Positions 44,112 through 52,161 of a stretch of 64,000 nucleotides of DNA are shown here, piece by piece. The position numbers and the translations under genes were made by a program. This DNA is from Crossiella equi (GTDB lineage Bacteria; Actinomycetota; Actinomycetes; Mycobacteriales; Pseudonocardiaceae): contig NZ_JAGIOO010000001.1 of the NCBI RefSeq assembly GCF_017876755.1, positions 5,317,786-5,381,785 on the forward strand, given 5' to 3'. Positions within the stretch are counted from its first letter, which is position 1, and every line of letters begins with the position of its first letter. The notes below the pieces were generated by a model, which searched no databases, had not been told where the DNA came from, and worked only from the letters and a program-made list of their open reading frames with translations.

Positions 44112-44591
44112 ATGGATCTCGTGGATCGGCAGATCATCGCGGCACTGCGGGCCAACGGCCGGGCGACCTACGCCGACCTGGGCCGCCAGGTCGGGTTGTC
44201 CGCCTCCGCCGTGCACGAGCGGGTCGGCAAGCTCGAGAACTCCGGCGTCATCACCGGCTACCACGCCATGGTGGACCCGATGGCCGTCGGCCTGGGGGTG
44301 ACCGCCCTGGTCGGCATCCACCCCAGCGACACCGGTGATGAGGACAAGATCGCGGCCAGCCTCGCGGCGCTGCAGGAGGTCGAGTCCTGCTACGCGGTGG
44401 CGGGCGACGAGGCGTTCGTGGTCAAGATCCGGGTGGCCACGGTCGACGACCTGGAGCGCTCGCTGGTGCGCCTGCGCCGCATCGACGGCGTGGCCCGCAC
44501 GCGCACCACCGTGGTGCTGAGCACCCGCTTCGAGGGCCGCCCGAACACCCCGGGCTCCATCGAGGACCCGGCTCCCGGTGAGCGCGCCTGA
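44112..44591 (+). CDS. Lrp/AsnC family transcriptional regulator
   Basis: The 159 residues hold an N-terminal AsnC-type helix-turn-helix (VDRQIIAALRANGRATYADLGRQVGLSASAVHERVGKLENSGVI) and a C-terminal RAM ligand-binding and oligomerisation domain (about 70-145; ALVGIHPS, VESCYAVAGDEAFVVKIRV). Lrp proteins respond to amino acids. The Cds1-like cysteine-degrading enzyme gene two places downstream is a possible target, but each gene has its own -10 box. Confidence 0.92.
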   Translation: MDLVDRQIIAALRANGRATYADLGRQVGLSASAVHERVGKLENSGVITGYHAMVDPMAVGLGVTALVGIHPSDTGDEDKIAASLAALQEVESCYAVAGDEAFVVKIRVATVDDLERSLVRLRRIDGVARTRTTVVLSTRFEGRPNTPGSIEDPAPGERA

Positions 44592-44601
44592 GGCGGGCGC
44601 G

Positions 44602-44607
44602 TAGCCT
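44602..44607 (+). promoter_or_regulatory. -10 box of the DUF4229 gene, leaderless
   Basis: TAGCCT is followed by seven bases and the GTG at 44615. Confidence 0.5.
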
Positions 44608-44614
44608 CAGGGGC

Positions 44615-44908
44615 GTGGAGGCGACACCGACACCCGAAGAGCGGGGCAACGTGACCCGCGACCTGGTCCTGTACACGGCGGGCCGGCTCGGGCTCGTCGT
44701 GCTGTTCTCGGCCGCGCTGGCCGCGGTCGGCGTCCCGCTGCTGGTGGCGCTCGCGGTGGGCTTCGTGGTGGCCCTGCCACTGTCGTTCGTGCTGCTCAGC
44801 GGCCTGCGTCAGCGCGTGGCCAGGGGTCTGGCGGAACGGGGCGAGCAGCGCCGCGCGGAGCGGGCCAAGCTGCGCGCGGAGCTGCGGGGCGAGGCAGAGC
44901 CCGCCTGA
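44615..44908 (+). CDS. DUF4229 membrane protein
   Basis: A 97-residue protein with two hydrophobic helices (about 15-38 and 40-62) and a charged C-terminal helix (RQRVARGLAERGEQRRAERAKLRAEL). This is the DUF4229 layout found in actinobacteria, including Rv0531 in mycobacteria near the ccs genes. Function unknown. Confidence 0.82.
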   Translation: MEATPTPEERGNVTRDLVLYTAGRLGLVVLFSAALAAVGVPLLVALAVGFVVALPLSFVLLSGLRQRVARGLAERGEQRRAERAKLRAELRGEAEPA

Positions 44909-44922
44909 ACCAATCCGCGCCG

Positions 44923-44928
44923 TAGAGT
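44923..44928 (+). promoter_or_regulatory. -10 box of the Cds1-like gene, leaderless
   Basis: TAGAGT is followed by seven bases and the ATG at 44936. Confidence 0.5.
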
Positions 44929-44935
44929 GCGCGGC

Positions 44936-46024
44936 ATGGACGTGGTGGACCGTTGTTGTGACAAGACCCGGAGCTGGGTCAACGAGGCCGTCCGCATCAT
45001 CGAGGCGGATGCCAACCGCAGCGCGGACACCCACCTGTTGTCCTACCCGCTGCCGCCGGAGTGGGGCATCGACCTCTACCTCAAGGACGAGTCGACCCAC
45101 CCGACCGGTTCGCTGAAGCACCGGCTGGCCCGGTCGCTGTTCCTCTACGCCATCTGCAACGGCTGGGTGGTCGGCGGCACCCCGGTGATCGAGGCCTCCT
45201 CCGGCTCCACCGCGGTCTCCGAGGCCTACTTCGCCCGCCTGCTCGGGCTGCCGTTCATCGCGGTGATGCCCCGGTCCACCAGTCAGGAGAAGATCGCGCT
45301 GATCGAGCGCGAGGGCGGGCGCTGCCACTTCGTCGACGAGCCCGGCGCGATCTACGACGAGTCCCGCCGCCTGGCCGCCGAGCTGGACGGGCACTTCATG
45401 GACCAGTTCACGCACGCCGAGCGGGCCACGGACTGGCGCGGGAACAACAACATCGCCGAGTCGATCTTCGACCAGATGAGTCTGGAGCGGTACCCGGTCC
45501 CGGAGTGGGTCGTGGTCGGCGCGGGCACCGGCGGCACCGGGGCCACCATCGGGCGGTTCGTGCGCTACCGGCGGCTGTGCACCAAGCTGGCCGTGGTCGA
45601 CCCCGAGTTCTCGGTCTTCTACGACGCCTGGCGCGACAGCGCGCCCGCGCTCATCGGCACCCGGGGCTCGCGCATCGAGGGCATCGGGCGGCCGCGGGTG
45701 GAGCCCTCCTTCGTCGGGCAGGCCATCGACCGCATGATCAAGGTGCCGGACGCGGCCTCGGTCGCGGTCATCCGGCATGCCGAGCAGGTGCTGGGCCGCC
45801 GCGTCGGCGGGTCCACCGGCACCAACCTGTGGGGCGCCTTCCAGCTCGTGGCGGAGATGCGCGCGGCCGGGACCAAGGGCAGCGTGGTGACGCTGCTGTG
45901 CGACGGCGGCGAGCGGTACTCCAACACCTACTACGACGACGGCTGGGTCGCCGCGCAGGACCTGGACCTGGACACCCCCGCCCGGACCGTGCGGGAGTTC
46001 CACCGATCCGGTGAGTGGGCGTAA
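44936..46024 (+). CDS. PLP-dependent cysteine synthase family protein (Cds1-like cysteine desulfhydrase)
   Basis: Fold-type II PLP enzyme of 362 residues. The PLP Lys is Lys61 in [11 protein letters not shown], followed by the substrate loop [15 protein letters not shown], and the phosphate-binding loop [14 protein letters not shown]. The overall sequence resembles mycobacterial Cds1, an L-cysteine desulfhydrase that forms H2S, pyruvate and ammonia, more than CysK or CysM. The ATG at 44936 fits the -10 box; a GTG three codons earlier is an alternative. Activity is inferred from similarity only. Confidence 0.85.
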   Translation: MDVVDRCCDKTRSWVNEAVRIIEADANRSADTHLLSYPLPPEWGIDLYLKDESTHPTGSLKHRLARSLFLYAICNGWVVGGTPVIEASSGSTAVSEAYFARLLGLPFIAVMPRSTSQEKIALIEREGGRCHFVDEPGAIYDESRRLAAELDGHFMDQFTHAERATDWRGNNNIAESIFDQMSLERYPVPEWVVVGAGTGGTGATIGRFVRYRRLCTKLAVVDPEFSVFYDAWRDSAPALIGTRGSRIEGIGRPRVEPSFVGQAIDRMIKVPDAASVAVIRHAEQVLGRRVGGSTGTNLWGAFQLVAEMRAAGTKGSVVTLLCDGGERYSNTYYDDGWVAAQDLDLDTPARTVREFHRSGEWA

Positions 46025-46119
46025 CCGTCCTTGAGTGAACTCTCCACATCGGAGTGGGAACCCTCGGTAGTTTCGGGCCGTCCAACGGCGGTCCGTGACG
46101 GAGAACATCGGGGGTTCCC

Positions 46120-46446
46120 ATGGTCCAGCGGCACAACACCGAGGAGCTGCGCGCGTACGCGGCCTACCTCGGCGAGGTGACGAGGCAGTTCGACCAGGTC
46201 AAGAGCTATCTGCACCAGCACGGCTGTGACAAGAGCGGCTTCACCGGCCTGCTCACGATCCTGCAGCCGGGGGTGGACCTGGTGCGCGGCGCGTACGACC
46301 TGGCGCTGGACTTCGGGCAGGACCGCATGCAGGGCTCGGCCGAGCGCATGGCCCAGACCGCCGACGAGTACGAGAAGACCGACCGCAAGGTGGCGCAGGC
46401 CTTCGAGAAGCTCACCGGCGAGGTCCAGGGCGTGGTGAGCGTCTGA
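46120..46446 (+). CDS. EspC-like ESX substrate family protein
   Basis: A 108-residue all-helical protein of the WXG100/EspC type: helix 1 NTEELRAYAAYLGEVTRQFDQVKSYL, a turn, and helix 2 ending in MAQTADEYEKTDRKVAQAFEKL, which contains the Y-x-x-T-D pattern seen in secreted type VII partners. No signal peptide. First of three genes that share start/stop overlaps. It is distantly related to the small protein at 58658. No ESX core component is in the window. Confidence 0.72.
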   Translation: MVQRHNTEELRAYAAYLGEVTRQFDQVKSYLHQHGCDKSGFTGLLTILQPGVDLVRGAYDLALDFGQDRMQGSAERMAQTADEYEKTDRKVAQAFEKLTGEVQGVVSV

Positions 46447-47327
46447 TGCCCACGGCGTACGCGGACAAGACCGACCTCGGCGGCGTGCTCAAGGCCCCCG
46501 AGGACACCTCCGGCGCGAAGATCGAGGAGCTGATCCAGCAGCAGGGCTGGCAGGTCCAGGCGGTCGACTGGGCGTTCACCAAGGTCACCGGCGAGAGCAT
46601 CGTGCGCAAGGTGATCATGCCGATCACCGGTGACTACACGCGCATCCAGATGAACGGCGACGCGTGGCGCACCGGCGCGGACGCGATGAACACCATGTCC
46701 GGCAACCTCAACGCGAGCGTGGACCAGGTCCGCGAGTCATGGGAGGGCCCGGCCGCGGTGGCGCACGAGGCGTTCATCAAGGCGGTGTGGAAGGCCGGTC
46801 TGCTGGCCGAGGCCCAGGTCGCCAAGCTGATCGCCAAGGGCTTCGACAAGGTCGCCGAGGGCTCGCAGAAGCTCTGCCAGAAGGCCCTCGACCTGATCAA
46901 GATGCTGGTCAACAAGCTGGTCGACGCCATCAAGAAGGCGTGGATCCCGGCCTACGGCTGGATCAAGGCGGCCGAGCTGGTCTGGGACGCCTATCAGATC
47001 TACCGCAAGATCATGGAGATCGTGGACGCGGTGAAGCGGATCATCGAGACCGCCAAGCAGCTGCACGACACCATCTCCCAGGTGCCCTCCCAGCTCGGCA
47101 AGATCAAGGACGTGCGCAGCATCGGCGACGCGATCGAGGTGGGCAAGGACCTCAAGCAGTCCGCCACCGACATCCGGGACGGCGCCACCTCCATCCGCGA
47201 CGACGCGCGGGGCATCGGCGACAGCGCCAAGGGCGCGCGGGCGGCGGGCCGGGAGATGGGCAAGGACGCCAAGGACCTCAACGACCACCTGCGCAAGCCC
47301 GCGGAATCCGGAGGCACCCGCCGATGA
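46446..47327 (+). CDS. WXG100-like helical protein, putative type VII secretion substrate
   Basis: The 293 residues begin with a WXG-like region (DAWRTGADAMNTMSGNLNASVDQVRESWEGPAAVAHEAF, about 77-117), followed by amphipathic helices (KLIAKGFDKVAEGSQKLCQKALDLIKMLVNKLVDAIKKAW) and a Lys/Asp-rich helical tail. RESWEG plays the role of the WXG turn. It resembles the long WXG-domain proteins that carry effector regions, although no toxin domain is obvious. The ATG overlaps the previous stop by one base. Confidence 0.72.
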   Translation: MPTAYADKTDLGGVLKAPEDTSGAKIEELIQQQGWQVQAVDWAFTKVTGESIVRKVIMPITGDYTRIQMNGDAWRTGADAMNTMSGNLNASVDQVRESWEGPAAVAHEAFIKAVWKAGLLAEAQVAKLIAKGFDKVAEGSQKLCQKALDLIKMLVNKLVDAIKKAWIPAYGWIKAAELVWDAYQIYRKIMEIVDAVKRIIETAKQLHDTISQVPSQLGKIKDVRSIGDAIEVGKDLKQSATDIRDGATSIRDDARGIGDSAKGARAAGREMGKDAKDLNDHLRKPAESGGTRR

Positions 47328-47785
47328 CCACCCCAGACCAGGACTGGCGCACGCCGGAGGTCCGGCAGGCCGAGGCCGAGCTGGACGCCTCGATGGAGGC
47401 CATGGAGGAGGTGCTGCGCTCGGCCCAGGAGCTGCAGGACAGCCTGCGCCCGAGCGACCCGGCCGCCACCGAGGAGGAGATCCGCCAGATCGAGGCCGAG
47501 GCGGCCAAGCCGAACGCCCCGGCCGAGCTGCGGGCGCTGCAGCGCAAGGTCGACGCGGGTGAGCTGAACTGGCGCGACATCCTGGAAGGCCGCTCCTACG
47601 AGGACCCGGACGTGCGTGCCGCGCTGGAGTCCAACCTGGGCCGGATGAACCAGACCTACCAGCTGTTCCAGGACGGCCACACGCTCGATGAGGTCATCGA
47701 GGCGCAGCGCCAGTCCGGCCGCCGCCGGGACGACGACGATGACGACGGCGACGACAACATCGTGCTGCGGCACGACTCCTGGTAA
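47324..47785 (+). CDS. Acidic coiled-coil protein, third gene of the ESX-like operon
   Basis: The 153 residues are highly charged and helical (RQAEAELDASMEAMEEVLRSAQELQDSL; EEIRQIEAEAAKP), with a run of Asp near the C-terminus (RRDDDDDDGDDN). It may be a cytosolic chaperone or immunity-type partner of the two upstream proteins; that is inference from position. The GTG-free ATG overlaps the previous stop (ATGA) with GGAGG 11 bases upstream. Confidence 0.68.
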   Translation: MTTPDQDWRTPEVRQAEAELDASMEAMEEVLRSAQELQDSLRPSDPAATEEEIRQIEAEAAKPNAPAELRALQRKVDAGELNWRDILEGRSYEDPDVRAALESNLGRMNQTYQLFQDGHTLDEVIEAQRQSGRRRDDDDDDGDDNIVLRHDSW

Positions 47786-47795
47786 GCGTGCGACT

Positions 47796-47830
47796 CCGGC
47801 CAACACGAGGTACGAAACCGGCAAACACGA
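47796..47830. repeat. Short direct repeats between convergent genes
   Basis: CCGGCCAACACGA (47796-47808) and CCGGCAAACACGA (47818-47830) differ at one base and start 22 bases apart. They fill the gap between the ESX-like operon and menA. No hairpin terminator is evident here. Confidence 0.55.
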
Positions 47831-47842
47831 AGACCGGTTCGG

Positions 47843-48712
47843 TCAGATCGCGAGCCCGATCCCGGTGCCCAGGGACCACACCAGCATCGCCAGGCCGGTG
47901 TCCTTGAGCACCGGGATCAACGCCATCCCGGTGTCCCCGCGCAGGATGCGCCGCAGCGAGAAGAACACCAGCGGCACGGCCAGGAAGCCCAGCATCGCCC
48001 ACGGCTCGCGGAAGCCGATCAGCAGCGTGAGCAGGAACGGCACCACCACGAGCGCGGTGTACAGGCCCCGGGTGTCGCGGTCGCCCAGCAGGACGGCCAG
48101 GGTGCGCTTGCCGGTCTCGCGGTCGGTGGGGATGTCGCGCAGGTTGTTCGAGACCAGCACCGCGGCGGAGAACAGGCCCGCGCCGATCGCGCCGCCGATG
48201 CCCGCACCACTGATCTCGCTCGCCTGGATGTAGAGCGTGCCCAGCACCGCGACCGGGCCGAAGAACGTGAACACCGCGACCTCGCCCAGACCCGCGTAGC
48301 CGTAGGGCTTCTTGCCGCCGGTGTAGAACCAGGCCGCCGCGATGCACACCGCGCCCAGCGGGATGAACCACCAGTGCCCCGAGGTCAGCGCGATGGTGAT
48401 GCCCGCGACCGCCGCCAGGGCGAAACAGGCGATGGCCGCGCGCAGCACCAGCTTGGGCTCGGCCGCACCGCTGCCGACCAGGCGCAGCGGGCCCACGCGG
48501 TCGTCGTCGGTGCCCCGGATGCCGTCGGAGTAGTCGTTGGCGAAGTTCACGCCGATGATCAGGCTCAGCGACACGACCAGGCACAGCACGGCCTGGAGCG
48601 CGTTGAAGCCCTCGACCGCGAAGGCCGCGCCGGTGCCGACCACCACGGGGGCGATCGCGTTCGGCAGCGTGCGGAGTCGTGCACCTTCGACCCACTGGGC
48701 GACTGTCGGCAT
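47843..48712 (-). CDS. menA: 1,4-dihydroxy-2-naphthoate polyprenyltransferase
   Basis: Membrane UbiA-family enzyme attaching the isoprenoid tail to dihydroxynaphthoate in menaquinone synthesis. The 289 residues form about nine helices. The first Asp motif is NFANDYSDGIRG with DDDRVGPLRLV, and the second DIPTDRETGKRTLAVLLGD. The frame is open to 48766, but the ATG at 48712 begins the normal N-terminus (PTVAQWVEGARLRTLP). Other men genes follow upstream on both strands. Confidence 0.95.
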   Translation of the reverse strand: MPTVAQWVEGARLRTLPNAIAPVVVGTGAAFAVEGFNALQAVLCLVVSLSLIIGVNFANDYSDGIRGTDDDRVGPLRLVGSGAAEPKLVLRAAIACFALAAVAGITIALTSGHWWFIPLGAVCIAAAWFYTGGKKPYGYAGLGEVAVFTFFGPVAVLGTLYIQASEISGAGIGGAIGAGLFSAAVLVSNNLRDIPTDRETGKRTLAVLLGDRDTRGLYTALVVVPFLLTLLIGFREPWAMLGFLAVPLVFFSLRRILRGDTGMALIPVLKDTGLAMLVWSLGTGIGLAI

Positions 48713-48772
48713 GCCGCCAATCTTGCAACACCGAGCGGTGGCCCCGGCCCCCAGGACCGGGGCCACCTCACC

Positions 48773-49966
48773 TCAGCACTTCGCGACGGTGCCCACGCCC
48801 GCGATGTAGGCCTTCGACACGAACTTGCCCGCGCTGATGCGGAACCAGACGCTGCTCGTGCCCTGCGTACCGGTCACGCTCTGCCCGGTCACCTGGCACT
48901 CGACCTTCACCCGCGCGGTGTTGGCCGCGAGCCCGACCTGCGCGTTCGCCGAGTTGGCGCCGGTGCGCACGTTCAGCGGGTCACCGGCGGTGCGGACCGT
49001 GCCGAACGTGCCGCCGCCGGTCCACAGGTACTCCACGGTCACCCAGGAGTTGTCGGTGAGCTTCAGGCCGTCCCAGAACGTGCCGTCGGCCAGGTCGATG
49101 CCCGCCGGGTTGGCCACCTCGCGGCCGAACCCGTCCTTGCCGCCGTTGTAGTTGTCCTGGTAGGCGGCCTGGGCCTGCGGCTTGCCCTGGGGCAGGTTCT
49201 TCCACATCTCGCGCTTGGCGGAGGGGTTCCAGTAGTCGTCCTTGATGTTCCACGGACCCACGTCCCAGACCGGGGCCCACTCGCAGCGGCCGTTCGCCGC
49301 GCACACCTTCACGCTGTACGTGCCGGTGCCCTTGGCCGCCAGGCCGCGCCGGGACGGCAGCGCGACGAAGTGGTCCCGGGCCACGATCACGTGCCCGTTC
49401 GCCGTGGTGCCGCCGACCAGGCCCTCCCTGGTGGCGAACACGCGGTAGCTGAGGCCGGTCTCGCCCTGAACCTGGGGGGCGGTGGGCCCCAGGTCCGCGG
49501 ACAGCGTCAGGGCGCTCAGCTTCGGCGTCTTGCCCTTCGGCGCGGTCAGCGCCACCCGGACCTGGACCACCTTCGAGGCGGCGTCCAGCACGGCGGGCTC
49601 GCCCGGGCGGGCCTCGGCCCACTCCGTCCACTCGTCCTCGCCGAGCTGTCCGCGCACGTCGATGGCCAGTTCGGTGCCCTCGGGCACCTCGCCGCGCACG
49701 GTCGCGGCCACGCGGTTGACCGGGCTGTCCAGGGTGTGCGGGGCGAACTGGAGGAAGCCGGTGGACAGGCCGGTGCGGGCGCTGGCCTGCTCGGCCGCCG
49801 TCCCGGCCAGCTGGACCACTCCGCCGGTGGTCTTGATGTTGCTGTCGTCCTCGTCGACCACGGTCAGGTCAGGGGACCAGGTCGGTGGGGCGGCCTCTGC
49901 CACGGCGGGCAGGCCGAGGGAGGCGATGAGTGCAATCGTTGGCACAGACAAGCCGAGTAATCGCAT
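48773..49966 (-). CDS. Secreted protein with C-terminal SH3-like domain
   Basis: A signal peptide (about 1-25, ending AVAEAA) leads a 397-residue extracellular protein. The C-terminal 70 residues (DPLNVRTGANSANAQVGLAANTARVKVECQV to WFRISAGKFVSKAYI) form a bacterial SH3 domain, usually a cell-wall binding module. The N-terminal part has beta-rich repeats (TVRGEVPEGTELAIDVRGQ). Catalytic function not apparent. GGAG lies six bases before the ATG; TTGACA occurs upstream on the minus strand (50063-50068), but the -10 is weak. Confidence 0.75.
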   Translation of the reverse strand: MRLLGLSVPTIALIASLGLPAVAEAAPPTWSPDLTVVDEDDSNIKTTGGVVQLAGTAAEQASARTGLSTGFLQFAPHTLDSPVNRVAATVRGEVPEGTELAIDVRGQLGEDEWTEWAEARPGEPAVLDAASKVVQVRVALTAPKGKTPKLSALTLSADLGPTAPQVQGETGLSYRVFATREGLVGGTTANGHVIVARDHFVALPSRRGLAAKGTGTYSVKVCAANGRCEWAPVWDVGPWNIKDDYWNPSAKREMWKNLPQGKPQAQAAYQDNYNGGKDGFGREVANPAGIDLADGTFWDGLKLTDNSWVTVEYLWTGGGTFGTVRTAGDPLNVRTGANSANAQVGLAANTARVKVECQVTGQSVTGTQGTSSVWFRISAGKFVSKAYIAGVGTVAKC

Positions 49967-50109
49967 GACTGCTCCGTTCCCCGGAGCACGCGGAGCGGAT
50001 CAACCGCAGCAGGGGCCGCATGTCCGGATCGCTGGAACAGGGAAACTGGACAAGTGGTGATCTGTCAACGATCAACATGAGCTTCTTGAAACTTGGTAAC
50101 CGAAACGGC

Positions 50110-51273
50110 CTAACCCAGCAGCGCGGCCACCGCGGTCCGGTCGACCTTGCCCGGACCACGCAGTGGCAGCTCGGGGACGAACCGCAGCCGCCGGGGCGCG
50201 CCCGCCCGGCCGACCGCGGCCCGCGCCGCCTCCCGCAGCAGCTCCTCGGCCGGGGGCGCGGCCGGGTCGACGGGCACCACGGCCGCCGCGACCACCTGGC
50301 CCCACTCCTCGTCCGGCACCCCGACCACACAGGCCTCCAGCACGCCGGGGCACGCGGTCAGGGCGCGCTCGACCAGGACCGGTGGCACCTTCTCGCCACC
50401 GGTGTTGATCACGTCGTCGGCCCGCCCGAGGATCTCCAGCCGCCCGTCCTCGGTGAAACGCCCCAGGTCACCGGTGCGGAACCAGCCGTCGCGGAAGACC
50501 GCCGCGGTCGCCTCCGGCGCCAGCCGGTAGCCGCTGGCCAGGGTCGGGCCGCCCAGTTCGACCGCGCCGTCCCCGGCCAGCCGCACCCGCGCACCGGTCA
50601 GCGGCACGCCGTCGTAGACGCAGCCGCCTGAGGTCTCGCTCATGCCGTACGTGGTGGTCACCGCCACCCCGGCCGCCCGCGCGGCGGCCAGCAGAGCCGG
50701 GGGAGTGGCCGCGCCGCCCACGATCACCGCGTCGAAGCGGCACAGCGCGTCCAGCGCCGCGCCGCCCTCGTGCACCAGCCGGGACAGCTGCGTGGGCACC
50801 AGCGCGGTGTACGCGCGGCCCGCGCCGAGCGCCTCGGCGGCGGCCTCGGTGAACGCGGCGGGCCGGAACCCGGCCGAGGAGTCGAGCACGCAGGGGTCGA
50901 AACCGGCCAGTAGGGAGCGAGTGAGCACCTGGATCCCGGCGATGTGGTGCACCGGCAGCGCCAGCAGCCAGCGCCCCGGGCCGCCCAGCCGCTCGTGCGT
51001 GGCGGCGGCCGAGGCACGCAGCGCGGCCTCGCCCAGCAGGACTCCCTTGGACGTGCCGGTCGAACCCGAGGTGGGCACGACGAGCGCCACATCGAGGTCC
51101 TGCTCACCCTCTTCCGGACGCAGCGCGGCAGCCACCTGTTCCCCCGCCAAGCCCGGGGCCAGCGGCAACAGCGCCGGACCGCCGTCGAGCGCAGCGCGAA
51201 GAGCGTGGTGAGCGTCACGTGCGGCGGTCACGCCGTTGTCGCAGGTCAGGGTCAGAATCGGACGAGTGCGCAT
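50110..51273 (-). CDS. menE: o-Succinylbenzoate-CoA ligase
   Basis: AMP-binding enzyme activating o-succinylbenzoate for MenB. The 387 residues show the A3 loop VPTSGSTGTSKGVLL, LPVHHIAGIQVLTRSL, TTYGMSETSGGCVYDG, FRTGDLGRFTEDGRLEILGRADDVINTGGEKV and the catalytic Lys in LRGPGKVDRTAV. The frame extends upstream to 52011 as a shadow of menB; the ATG at 51273 is seven bases from its -10 box. Divergent from menB. Confidence 0.95.
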   Translation of the reverse strand: MRTRPILTLTCDNGVTAARDAHHALRAALDGGPALLPLAPGLAGEQVAAALRPEEGEQDLDVALVVPTSGSTGTSKGVLLGEAALRASAAATHERLGGPGRWLLALPVHHIAGIQVLTRSLLAGFDPCVLDSSAGFRPAAFTEAAAEALGAGRAYTALVPTQLSRLVHEGGAALDALCRFDAVIVGGAATPPALLAAARAAGVAVTTTYGMSETSGGCVYDGVPLTGARVRLAGDGAVELGGPTLASGYRLAPEATAAVFRDGWFRTGDLGRFTEDGRLEILGRADDVINTGGEKVPPVLVERALTACPGVLEACVVGVPDEEWGQVVAAAVVPVDPAAPPAEELLREAARAAVGRAGAPRRLRFVPELPLRGPGKVDRTAVAALLG

Positions 51274-51279
51274 CAGGGT

Positions 51280-51286
51280 TAGCCTA
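51280..51286. promoter_or_regulatory. Shared palindromic -10 box of menE and menB (bidirectional promoter)
   Basis: TAGCCTA contains TAGCCT on the plus strand (51280-51285; six bases then the menB GTG at 51292) and TAGGCT on the minus strand (51286-51281; seven bases then the menE ATG at 51273). Both transcripts would be leaderless, with start sites about 19 bases apart. That is the geometry of bacterial bidirectional promoters that share a symmetric -10 region. Confidence 0.7.
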
Positions 51287-51291
51287 ATCTT

Positions 51292-52161
51292 GTGACCGCG
51301 ACCGACCCCGCCCACTCCTCGATCGAGCTCGCCGCCGACTGGAAGTCCGCAGGCGAGTACGGCGACATCCGCTACGAGACCGCGGAGGGCATCGCCAAGA
51401 TCACGATCAACCGGCCCGAGGTGCGCAACGCGTTCCGGCCGCAGACCCTCTTCGAGCTCTCCGACGCGTTCAACCGCGCGCGCGACGACGACCAGATCGG
51501 CGTCATCATCCTCACCGGGCAGGGCGACCTGGCCTTCTGCTCCGGTGGCGACCAGCGCATCCGCGGCAACGACGGCTACATCGGCGACGACGAGGTGGCC
51601 CAGAAGGGCATCGGCCGCCTGAACGTGCTGGACCTCCAGATCCAGATCCGCCGCCTGCCCAAGCCGGTGATCGCCATGGTCGCCGGGTACGCCATCGGCG
51701 GCGGCCACGTGCTGCACGTCGTGTGCGACCTGACCGTCGCGGCGGACAACGCCCGCTTCGGCCAGACCGGCCCGAAGGTCGGCTCCTTCGACGGCGGCTA
51801 CGGCTCCGGCCTGCTGGCCCGCATGGTCGGCCAGAAGAAGGCCCGCGAGATCTGGTACCTCTGCCGCCAGTACGACGCGCAGCAGGCACTGGACATGGGC
51901 CTGGTCAACACCGTGGTCCCGCTGGCGGACCTGGAGAAGGAGACCGTGCAGTGGTGCCGCGAGATGCTCCAGCACTCGCCGCTGGCCCTGCGCATGCTCA
52001 AGGCCTCCCACAACGCCGCCGACGACGGCCTGGCGGGCATCCAGCAGCTCGCCGGTGACGCCACGCTGCTCTTCTACATGTCGGAGGAAGCGCAGGAGGG
52101 ACGCAACGCCTACACCGAGCGGCGTGCGCCCGACTTCGGGAAGTTCCCGAAGCGCCCGTGA
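51292..52161 (+). CDS. menB: 1,4-dihydroxy-2-naphthoyl-CoA synthase
   Basis: Crotonase-fold enzyme that cyclises succinylbenzoyl-CoA. The 289 residues contain [13 protein letters not shown], the [16 protein letters not shown] loop, [19 protein letters not shown] and the [21 protein letters not shown] motif typical of MenB rather than other crotonases, and the C-terminal [11 protein letters not shown]. Leaderless GTG start. The stop overlaps the menD start (GTGA). Confidence 0.96.
   Translation: MTATDPAHSSIELAADWKSAGEYGDIRYETAEGIAKITINRPEVRNAFRPQTLFELSDAFNRARDDDQIGVIILTGQGDLAFCSGGDQRIRGNDGYIGDDEVAQKGIGRLNVLDLQIQIRRLPKPVIAMVAGYAIGGGHVLHVVCDLTVAADNARFGQTGPKVGSFDGGYGSGLLARMVGQKKAREIWYLCRQYDAQQALDMGLVNTVVPLADLEKETVQWCREMLQHSPLALRMLKASHNAADDGLAGIQQLAGDATLLFYMSEEAQEGRNAYTERRAPDFGKFPKRP

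Noticed and set aside
51271-51290. IdeR/DtxR iron box at the menE-menB spacer (GGTTAGCCTAA)
   Set aside because: Only part of the 19-base consensus is present, and the exact -10 spacing to both starts explains the sequence better.
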